From NCBI GenBank assembly GCA_963621995.1, contig CAVFFZ010000042.1:1-5069 (forward strand): a stretch of DNA of 5,069 bases, written 5' to 3'. The notes beneath the pieces are model-generated. The model did not search any database. It was not told the origin of the DNA and was given only the letters and a program-made list of their open reading frames with translations. The first letter of the stretch is position 1; each line of letters starts with the position of its first letter. Origin of the DNA: UMGS1663 sp963621995 (lineage in GTDB: Bacteria > Bacillota > Clostridia > TANB77 > CAG-508). The translations under genes and the position numbers were made by a program. Below, in pieces: positions 1-4,467 of this stretch.

Positions 1-30
1 AATAAAGGTCGATTTCAGTTGAAATCGACC
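1..30 (-). terminator. Rho-independent terminator of the secreted-protein gene
   Basis: A perfect 10-bp inverted repeat (GGTCGATTTC at 7-16 and GAAATCGACC at 21-30, loop of 4) is followed, on the minus strand, by TTTATT. It lies about 60 bases past the stop codon of the minus-strand gene at 91-597, so it is well placed to end that transcript. The U-tract is short and interrupted, which makes it a moderate rather than perfect terminator. The palindrome could also act for a plus-strand transcript, but no U-run follows on that side. Confidence 0.75.
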
Positions 31-90
31 CAGTGTGAGGAAGTGAGTTATCTAGTAATCAATCAGGTTATAGGTGTAGCATATATTATT

Positions 91-597
91 TTAATACAGC
101 CAACACATAATTCTCATACCAACGGATGTGTAACCAATATAGTGAATGGTGTAATCACCACTGGAAGCAAAATACATTTTGTAAACGCCTCCTTCACCAT
201 TATTGGTTGTGGGATCAATATACACATTGTTCTTAAAATAGTCGCCGTTAGGCTTTTGAACAGAGATGTACGCCCATGAATCGTTAGATTGAGATTCAAC
301 CTTTAAAGTGATACCAATAGTTCCACTATTCGGGGTATTTACAGAAAATGACCCAGAATCGCTCGAATCTAGCCAAACGGACTCATAAGTCGTAGCTTTA
401 GCTGATGCCTGTTCCGTTTGGACAGATTCATCAACTTTGACTACTGTAACATCATCGTCTTGATAAACGATAGTTTCGTTATCAGGCAAAACGATAGAGT
501 TAGAATTCGTTTCCGCAGCAAATGCGGTAGCGCTTACAGTGCTAAAGGTTAAACAGATGGCTAACAACAGAGTAAAAATTTTTCTTGTGAATTTCAT
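91..597 (-). CDS. Small secreted protein of unknown function
   Basis: This gene encodes 168 residues with a textbook Gram-positive signal peptide: basic N-region (MKFTRK), hydrophobic core at about residues 7-24 and a signal peptidase I site AFA|AE after residue 27. There is no lipobox (the Cys at 15 lies inside the hydrophobic core) and no LPXTG anchor, so the mature protein of about 141 residues is probably released. Residues 28-70 are acidic and Ser/Thr rich, likely a flexible linker or propeptide. Residues 70-168 look like one small beta-rich domain with alternating polar and hydrophobic stretches (SGSFSVNTPNSG, WAYISVQKPNGDYF, SGDYTIHYIGYTSVG) and end in MCWLY with a single Cys at 165. 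The start is supported by GAAAGGA at 611-605, 7 bases before the ATG. Base and codon use are less AT-biased than in the genes to the right, so it probably belongs to the host chromosome. I do not recognise the family; a secreted bacteriocin-like or surface-interacting protein is possible but unsupported. Confidence 0.85.
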   Translation of the reverse strand: MKFTRKIFTLLLAICLTFSTVSATAFAAETNSNSIVLPDNETIVYQDDDVTVVKVDESVQTEQASAKATTYESVWLDSSDSGSFSVNTPNSGTIGITLKVESQSNDSWAYISVQKPNGDYFKNNVYIDPTTNNGEGGVYKMYFASSGDYTIHYIGYTSVGMRIMCWLY

Positions 598-639
598 ATA
601 GTTTTCCTTTCTTTGTAGCTACCTCACACCTAGATATTA

Positions 640-653
640 ATGAGAAATCTCAT
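640..653. promoter_or_regulatory. Palindrome in the leader of the secreted-protein gene, possible operator
   Basis: ATGAGA and TCTCAT form a perfect 6-bp inverted repeat with a 2-base centre. It lies just downstream of the predicted -10 of the minus-strand promoter, where a bound repressor would block transcription. No regulator is assigned, and in such AT-rich DNA short palindromes also occur by chance. Confidence 0.3.
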
Positions 654-668
654 ATAATATCATTGATA

Positions 669-697
669 ATAATAGCACAGAAATAAATTAAAATCAA
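669..697 (-). promoter_or_regulatory. Sigma-A type promoter for the secreted-protein gene
   Basis: Read on the minus strand there is a -35 box TTGATT (697-692), a 17-base spacer and a -10 box TATTAT (674-669). The start point would fall near 662, giving a leader of roughly 65 bases that contains the palindrome at 640-653 and the GTGTGAGG motif at 629-622. The match and spacing are good, but AT-rich sequence gives many such matches. Confidence 0.5.
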
Positions 698-736
698 TAA
701 ATATTAATACAATAATCCACTTGTCGACAAAATAAG

Positions 737-784
737 ACCGTTTATCATAAAAATATTTACTTTTTTGATTTTCTGATATATTAT
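737..784 (+). promoter_or_regulatory. Possible LytTR-binding direct repeat and promoter upstream of the LytTR operon
   Basis: ACCGTTTAT at 737-745 fits the published LytTR half-site pattern [TA][AC][CA]GTTN[AG][TG] at every position. TACTTTTTT at 758-766, exactly 21 bases (two helical turns) further on, fits it only partly. The repeats overlap a weak -35 (TTTACT, 756-761) that is 17 bases from a -10 of TATTAT (779-784). That is the usual arrangement for LytTR activators, but it leaves a leader of only about 10 bases. An alternative promoter is TTGTCG (721-726) with TATCAT (743-748). Autoregulation is inference. Confidence 0.35.
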
Positions 785-800
785 AAAAAAAGGAGAAAAA

Positions 801-1253
801 ATGAAATTAAATATTGAAAAAAATGTAAAATTTAATATGCCAAAAGATAAAATAAATATTACTTTGCAATTTAATGATGAAAATAAAGAAATAGAAAATT
901 TTATCCAGTACATAAAAAGATATAATAATTCAGTATTAGTACAAAAAAATTATTCATTAAAAGAAATCTTTTATAATGATATTATTTTCTTCTTTAGTAA
1001 AGATAAATCAAATTATTGCCAAACATCAGAAGATACATATAAAATTAAGAGTAGACTTTATGAACTAGAAAGATTATCTACAGATTTTATAAGAATATCT
1101 AAAAATTGTATAATAAATATCGAACATATTAAAAAATTTGATACAAGTAAAACAGGAAAAATTCAAGTGATTTTAGATAATGATATAAGTTTGGAAGTAT
1201 CTAGAAGAAGAATAAGAGATGTTTTAGATTTCTTTGATGAAAGGATGATATAA
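801..1253 (+). CDS. LytTR-family DNA-binding transcriptional regulator
   Basis: This 150-residue protein has a C-terminal LytTR DNA-binding domain (about residues 50-148). The domain is recognised by SLKEIFYNDIIFFFSKD, the SRLYELE segment, the hallmark DFIRISKNCIINIEHIKKF around residues 94-112 and the closing SLEVSRRRIRDVLDFF. The N-terminal 45 residues are a short strand-rich segment, not a phosphoacceptor receiver domain, so this is a stand-alone LytTR regulator of the type found with a membrane protein rather than a histidine kinase. The start is ATG with AGGAG at 791-795. The next gene begins 2 bases after its stop, so they are surely co-transcribed. In streptococcal HdrRM and BrsRM systems such regulators are held inactive by the co-encoded membrane protein and activate bacteriocin or competence genes when freed. 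Target genes here are unknown; its own promoter and the divergent secreted-protein gene are candidates. Confidence 0.9.
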   Translation: MKLNIEKNVKFNMPKDKINITLQFNDENKEIENFIQYIKRYNNSVLVQKNYSLKEIFYNDIIFFFSKDKSNYCQTSEDTYKIKSRLYELERLSTDFIRISKNCIINIEHIKKFDTSKTGKIQVILDNDISLEVSRRRIRDVLDFFDERMI

Positions 1254-1255
1254 CT

Positions 1256-1525
1256 ATGAAAAATATAATAAAAACTATTGCTATGTTAATTAGTGGTGCA
1301 ATTATATTTGAGATAATATGTTCTGGAACAGAATATATTGTGTTAACACATTTACAAGTAAAAGCAAACTTGTGTAAATTACTATTAGAAAATTTCTTTA
1401 GTAGCCTTATCATATATATTGTGATATGCTGTTGTTTATTTGCTATAAGTCGAATGTATAATTATTTAATAGTAAAGAAATTAAATAATAAACTTAAAGT
1501 GCTAAAGAAGAAAGGTGGTGAATAA
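1256..1525 (+). CDS. Two-helix membrane protein, probable partner of the LytTR regulator
   Basis: The 89-residue product has two predicted transmembrane helices (about residues 4-24 and 44-67) joined by a short loop of roughly 20 residues. It ends in a strongly basic tail (VKKLNNKLKVLKKKGGE) that by the positive-inside rule should be cytoplasmic, which puts both termini inside. Three adjacent Cys lie in the second helix (ICCCLF). Position directly behind a LytTR gene matches the regulator/membrane-inhibitor pairs of LytTR regulatory systems, where DUF3021-type proteins are usual. This one is shorter than the four-helix DUF3021 proteins and I cannot assign it to that family by eye. The inferred role is to sequester or modulate the LytTR protein at the membrane. 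Its stop overlaps the ribosome binding region of the next gene. Confidence 0.75.
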   Translation: MKNIIKTIAMLISGAIIFEIICSGTEYIVLTHLQVKANLCKLLLENFFSSLIIYIVICCCLFAISRMYNYLIVKKLNNKLKVLKKKGGE

Positions 1526-1526
1526 T

Positions 1527-1772
1527 TTGGAGAAAAATAAGAAAATTATTGTAGGCTTTATTTCTGTAATTGTAATTATAGCTATTTTATTTGGAATATA
1601 CAAAGTATGTTCATCTTATTTATTTGAAGATAAAGATTCTATTTCAGATAGTAAAGTACAATTAATTGACAAATTAAAAGGAATAGAGAATGCAGAAGAA
1701 AGAAAAAATCAAATAGATTTTTCAGTAGAACATAATATTCTTACACAAGAAGAAGCAAATGAGCTGTATTAA
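1527..1772 (+). CDS. Single-pass small membrane protein, third gene of the LytTR operon
   Basis: I start this at the TTG at 1527 (81 residues) because AAAGGTGGTGA (1511-1521) is the obvious ribosome binding site. The in-frame GTG codons at 1515 and 1518 lie inside that site and are poor starts. The ribosome binding site sits inside the end of the upstream gene, implying translational coupling. The protein has a short basic N-terminus (LEKNKK), one transmembrane helix (about residues 7-26, IIVGFISVIVIIAILFGIYK) and a charged tail of about 50 residues. The last 35 residues (IDKLKGIENAEERK to LTQEEANELY) look like paired short helices, reminiscent of SHOCT-type oligomerisation tails. It contains no catalytic motif. 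A role in the same membrane signalling complex is inferred from gene order only. Confidence 0.7.
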   Translation: MEKNKKIIVGFISVIVIIAILFGIYKVCSSYLFEDKDSISDSKVQLIDKLKGIENAEERKNQIDFSVEHNILTQEEANELY

Positions 1773-1781
1773 AAACATAAG

Positions 1782-1813
1782 ATTACTTTATATGAAAATA
1801 TAGAGTAATTTTT
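1782..1813 (+). terminator. Rho-independent terminator of the LytTR operon
   Basis: ATTACTTTATAT (1782-1793) pairs with ATATAGAGTAAT (1798-1809) as a 12-bp stem with one G-U pair and a GAAA tetraloop, followed by a run of T to 1813. It begins 9 bases after the stop of the third operon gene. The stem is AT-rich, but the tetraloop and T-run make termination likely. Confidence 0.75.
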
Positions 1814-2013
1814 GTATTATTAAAAAATATTAGTCATATTGAAAAATGATGTCTTAAATATAAATAATTAATGGTAGTTCGCATAAATATGGAAATTACA
1901 AGATTGCATCTAGGTAGTGTATTTCTATGCTATTTTTTATGATGCGGTTACAATAATAAAAATTAGAAAAGACAAAAAAAGGAATAAACAAAATAAGTAA
2001 TATAACGCAAAAT
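1814..2013 (+). other. Non-coding leader region without a convincing gene
   Basis: No open frame with a ribosome binding site lies here. An ATG at 1871 opens 23 codons ending at 1942 but has no Shine-Dalgarno sequence. A weak promoter-like pair (TTGCAT at 1904-1909, TATGCT at 1926-1931, 16 apart) could start the transcript that runs into the hairpin at 2014-2050 and then the sigma-like gene. The segment 1903-1954 resembles the sequence around 2022-2079 (see the repeat entry). It probably acts as the upstream control region of the integration module. Confidence 0.4.
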
Positions 2014-2050
2014 AGCACTTGCTAGATAAAATCTAGTAGGTGTTTTTTTT
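2014..2050 (+). terminator. Strong hairpin plus T-run upstream of the sigma-like gene: terminator or attenuator
   Basis: CACTTGCTAGAT (2016-2027) pairs with ATCTAGTAGGTG (2031-2042) through 12 bp with two G-U pairs and a 3-base loop, followed by eight T residues (2043-2050). There is no gene within 240 bases upstream whose end it would mark, and the LytTR operon already has its own terminator. It therefore either belonged to a lost gene or attenuates transcription of the integration module, as leader terminators do in Tn916-like elements. The choice between these is inference. Confidence 0.75.
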
Positions 2051-2064
2051 ATGCCATTTTGTTT

Positions 2065-2077
2065 GGAGGTGGTTACA
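2065..2077 (+). promoter_or_regulatory. Strong ribosome binding site for the original start of the sigma-like gene
   Basis: GGAGGTGG at 2065-2072 stands 5 bases before the ATG at 2078. That ATG opens the same frame as the sigma-like protein but meets TAA at codon 5 (2090-2092). The ATG at 2120 has no comparable site, so this site shows where translation was meant to begin. Confidence 0.65.
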
Positions 2078-2119
2078 ATGGGAAAGTTATAAAAAATTAA
2101 AAAATATGAAGTTAGAAAA

Positions 2120-2422
2120 ATGCAAAATGAATTATCGTTAAATGAAATTTCTGACCAGTTGAATAATGATGAAACAGCAGTATTGTCTTGTGCGGACAAT
2201 TATGCTGTTTTTTCTTTGCATTTAGAAGATATTGTAGAAGATGAAAAATTATATAATATAATTAAAAATCTTACAGAACAAGAAAAAGAGATATTGACTT
2301 TAAGTATTTTAGAAGAATGGACATCAAAGGAAATAGGAAATAAATTCGCAAAAAGTGATAGTAGAATAAGGCACATTATAAAAGACACTATTGATAAGAT
2401 TAGAAAAGAGTATGAGGAGTAA
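2120..2422 (+). CDS. Sigma-70 region 4-like regulator of a mobile element (N-terminus interrupted)
   Basis: The open part gives 100 residues. Residues about 44-100 read like sigma region 4: LTEQEKEILTLSILEEWTSKEIG, then a recognition-helix-like SRIRHIIKDTIDKIRK. The N-terminal part (EISDQLNNDETAVLSCADNYAVFS) is acidic. Small sigma-like genes of this kind, followed by a helix-turn-helix gene and the recombinase, are typical of Tn916-like and other clostridial integrative elements, where they are thought to help control element genes. Codons upstream continue the same frame (KIKKYEVRK) back to a good ATG at 2078, but TAA at 2090 interrupts them. The product shown must therefore start at the poorly served ATG 2120, perhaps by reinitiation after the four-codon peptide, or the gene is dead. 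Its stop is 4 bases before the next start and it carries that gene's GAGGAG ribosome binding site. Confidence 0.7.
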   Translation: MQNELSLNEISDQLNNDETAVLSCADNYAVFSLHLEDIVEDEKLYNIIKNLTEQEKEILTLSILEEWTSKEIGNKFAKSDSRIRHIIKDTIDKIRKEYEE

Positions 2423-2426
2423 ATGT

Positions 2427-2609
2427 ATGGAAGATTTATATTATGAAATTTTACTAGCAAAAGATGGCGATAGTATTGCAAGTCAAAAAATTATACAAAG
2501 ATATAACAGGTATATACAATATATGATGAACAGATATGAAATTACTGATAAAAATACTTGCTATGATGAAGTAGTTAGAAACATAATAAAAGCAATCAGA
2601 AATTCATAA
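2427..2609 (+). CDS. Small helix-turn-helix / sigma-like protein of a mobile element
   Basis: This is a 60-residue, mostly helical protein. The segment LLAKDGDSIASQKIIQRYNRYIQYMMNRY (split by position: residues 9-37) matches the pattern of the small helix-turn-helix proteins of conjugative elements (HTH_16 type), which resemble sigma region 2.1. The start at ATG 2427 is chosen because GAGGAG at 2414-2419 is 7 bases upstream; the in-frame TTG at 2391 and ATG at 2412 would overlap the preceding gene without a site. It pairs with the region 4-like protein just before it, so together they resemble a split minimal sigma factor for the element. The family call is by pattern, not by search. Confidence 0.7.
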   Translation: MEDLYYEILLAKDGDSIASQKIIQRYNRYIQYMMNRYEITDKNTCYDEVVRNIIKAIRNS

Positions 2610-2630
2610 ATTTTAATAGGAGGAACACCT

Positions 2631-2762
2631 ATGGAAAGGAAAGAAGAAAATGAAAGTGAGAAAGTAACTTGTTTTTTTGATGAAAAACAAGAAGATTTAG
2701 ATACAAAAATAACAAAAATTTTTGAATCTTATTTAGAAAGAGATTTTTTAAAAAACACTTAA
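2631..2762 (+). CDS. 43-residue recombinase-associated small protein (TnpW-like)
   Basis: An ATG at 2631 with a perfect AGGAGG (2618-2623) 7 bases upstream opens 43 codons ending in TAA at 2760-2762. The product is charged: an acidic/basic start (MERKEENESEK), VTCFFDEKQEDLD, then a helix TKITKIFESYLERDFLKNT. Short proteins of this shape, a strand followed by a 'DKI-R-I'-like helix, sit immediately before large serine recombinase genes in Tn4451-like and related clostridial elements, where one is called TnpW. The resemblance is in size, position and pattern only. The function of such proteins is not established; control of recombination direction is a guess. The last codons lie inside the left arm of the inverted repeat at 2754-2818. 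Confidence 0.65.
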   Translation: MERKEENESEKVTCFFDEKQEDLDTKITKIFESYLERDFLKNT

Positions 2763-2818
2763 CTCGGTTAGACTTTATAGTAATTATAAAATATAATTTA
2801 TATATGTGGTTAAGTGTT
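2754..2818. repeat. Nested inverted repeat between the small gene and the recombinase
   Basis: AACACTTAAC (2754-2763) is matched by its exact reverse complement GTTAAGTGTT at 2809-2818. Inside lies a second perfect repeat, AATTATA (2782-2788) and TATAATT (2792-2798). No T-run follows, so it is not a simple terminator. The core ACTTAACT recurs in direct orientation at 2854-2861, inside the start region of the recombinase gene. It may be an RNA hairpin controlling recombinase expression or a binding site for an element protein; serine recombinase attachment sites are also partly symmetric, but nothing fixes that here. Confidence 0.6.
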
Positions 2819-2842
2819 GCCGAAATGAAAGGGGGAAAAGTA

Positions 2843-4430
2843 TTGAATCGGATACTTAACTAGAACCTGCAAAGTAGGTGCATATATAAGATTATCAAAA
2901 GAAGATGAGGGAAAGAATAAAGAAAGTGAAAGTATAACAAATCAAAGAGAATATATAAAAGAATATGCAGAAAAAAATGAAATGGATATATATGATTATT
3001 ATGTTGATGATGGTTATACAGGTAGCAATTTTGATAGACCAAATTTTAAAAGACTTATAAAAGATATTGAATTAGGAGTTATAAATACTGTTATAACAAA
3101 AGATACATCAAGATTAGGTAGAGATTTTATAGAAACAGGACATTATATGTTTAAATTTTTTCCAGAAAACAATATAAGATATATTGCAATTTTGGAAAAT
3201 TTTGATACAGCAAAACCGAATGGTGTAGAGGATATAATACCTTTTCAGACAGTAATAAATGACATATATTTAAAAGATACATCTAGGAAAATCAAAAGTA
3301 TAAGACAAAACAAAATGAAACAGGGACTTTTTGTTGGTAGCACGGTATCTTATGGATATAAAAGAGATGAAAATGATAAATACAAATTTGTTATTGATGA
3401 ATATTCAGCAGATATAGTAAAAAGAATTTTTAATATGAGATTAAACGGAATGACAGCATCTATGATAGCTAGAATTTTAACAGATGAGGGAATAGAGCCA
3501 CCAAGTGTTTATAATAGAAAAAATATTAAAAAAACATATACAACAAACTTATGGAAAATATCTTCAGTAAACCATATATTGAATAATGAAGTGTATATAG
3601 GAAACATTGTTCAAAGGCAATTTGATAAAGTGAATTACAAGTCAAAAAAGAAAATAAAATTACCAAAAGAACAATGGATAATCGCAGAAAATATGCACGA
3701 GCCAATTATAAGTAAGGAAATTTTTGAACAAGTACAAAATATAAAAAAATTAAAATCTGGTGTTGGAAAAAAGAAATATGATTACTTATTAAAAGGACTT
3801 GTATATTGTTCTGAATGTGGTGCAAAAATGACAGTAAGAAAAAGCTATAAAAAGAACAAAAAGAAACCGTTTATTGATAAACCATATTTTTGTTGTAAAA
3901 CTAATATTGATTATAGAAATGGAACTTGTTCATTACATTATTTTCAAGAAGAAAAACTTAATAAAATAGTATTAAAAAGACTAAAAGCAATGATAACAAG
4001 ATATTCAAATAAAGAAGATTTAGAAAACAAATATAATTCTAAAAATAATGATATGTCTAATATTAAGCAATTTGAAAAGGAATTAAGTACATACAAAAAC
4101 AAAATTGAAATAATGGAAAAAGCAATTAGTGATCTTTATATGGATAGAGCAAAAGGGGTACTATCTAATGATGATTTTTATAAGATAAAAACTGGATTAG
4201 ATAATGATCGAATTAGGTATCAAGAAAAAGTAAAAGATTTAGAGGTTATGCTAACAAATAACAAAGCGAAGAATGAAGATGATAATCGAAAACAAAAAGT
4301 AATTGATAAATTTTTAAAATTAGAAAATCCAGATAAACAGTTAATTAGTGAACTTATTAAAAGAATAGAAATAGATAAAAACAAAAATGTAAAAATATAT
4401 TTCAATTTTAATATCAATGGAGGTAGTTAG
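2843..4430 (+). pseudogene. Large serine recombinase (site-specific integrase/excisionase), frameshifted at its 5' end
   Basis: Large serine recombinases cut and rejoin DNA at attachment sites through a Ser-DNA link to integrate and excise elements. Domains in the main frame: resolvase catalytic domain from 2871 (VGAYIRLSKED, nucleophile Ser probably the TCA at 2895-2897; DDGYTGSNFDRP; SRLGRD), recombinase domain from about 3340 (GYKRDEN through NNEVYIGN and EQWIIAENMHEPIISKEIF), zinc ribbon (YCSEC at about 3804, then FCC and GTCSLH), a long coiled coil (about 4030-4270) and a C-terminal ELIKRIEID...IYFNFN tail like DUF4368. The main frame is closed upstream by TGA at 2844-2846 and has no ATG, GTG or TTG before ATG 2982, which lies past the nucleophile. 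A good site (AAAGGGGG, 2828-2835) and TTG at 2843 read LNRILN then TAG, one base out of frame. Removing one base near 2860-2861 gives LNRILNRTCKVGAYIRLS, a normal N-terminus of about 528 residues. As written it is inactive unless frameshifted (+1) or misread in sequencing. Confidence 0.8.
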
Positions 4431-4431
4431 T

Positions 4432-4467
4432 TTGAAAATAAAATATAAAAAAATAAAACCAAAATAG
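4432..4467 (+). pseudogene. 5' remnant of a gene following the recombinase, possibly a second serine recombinase
   Basis: GGAGG at 4419-4423, inside the last codons of the recombinase, is 8 bases before a TTG at 4432 that opens LKIKYKKIKPK and then stops at TAG (4465-4467). This is a coupled start of the kind that joins tandem recombinase genes in clostridial elements, and second recombinases there often begin with a short Lys-rich stretch before the catalytic domain. Nothing recognisable follows. The gene was probably cut off by the arrival of the IS110-type element. The identification as a recombinase is inference from position and these 11 residues. Confidence 0.4.

Larger units (their letters stand above)
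1946..2079 (+). repeat. Imperfect duplicated leader motif ending in GGTTACAAT
   Basis: GGTTACAAT occurs exactly at 1946-1954 and 2071-2079, 125 bases apart. Upstream of each copy the order of elements is similar: ATCTAG (1908-1913 and 2031-2036), then a GTAGTGT/TAGGTGT-like stretch, then a T-run ending in TTTTTTATG. Only the second copy has a GGAGG site and an ATG. This suggests a decayed tandem duplication of the leader, the first copy having lost its start. Confidence 0.4.
700..4467 (+). mobile_element. Probable degraded integrative element with LytTR cargo
   Basis: The segment is uniformly very AT-rich compared with the gene at 91-597, is read in one direction, and ends with sigma-like, helix-turn-helix, small accessory and serine recombinase genes in the order usual for clostridial integrative elements. 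No relaxase, coupling protein or conjugation gene is present in the window. The boundaries are uncertain: the left edge is placed by the composition change between about 600 and 720, the right edge by the IS110 insertion. Whether the LytTR operon is cargo of this element or flanking chromosome is inference. Confidence 0.4.

Noticed and set aside
19..279. Plus-strand open frame of 86 codons
   Set aside because: It is antisense to the secreted-protein gene, has no ribosome binding site and starts within the terminator hairpin.
704..1413. Minus-strand open frames opposite the LytTR operon
   Set aside because: They overlap genes with clear domain or membrane patterns and lack start signals.
1871..1942. 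23-codon frame that could be a leader peptide
   Set aside because: It has no Shine-Dalgarno sequence and nothing recognisable, so it is mentioned only within the leader region.
1814..2060. CRISPR array or retron-like RNA in the non-coding leader
   Set aside because: There are no regularly spaced identical repeats and no reverse transcriptase or Cas gene nearby; one repeated 9-mer and one terminator hairpin explain what is visible.
1963..2481. Minus-strand open frames of 78 and 93 codons
   Set aside because: They oppose the sigma-like and helix-turn-helix genes, which have good ribosome binding sites and recognisable patterns; AT-rich DNA gives such hydrophobic shadows.
2982..4430. Recombinase starting at ATG 2982 as a complete functional protein
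   Set aside because: Clear catalytic-domain sequence including the nucleophile Ser lies upstream of this ATG in the same frame, so a product starting here would lack the active site.
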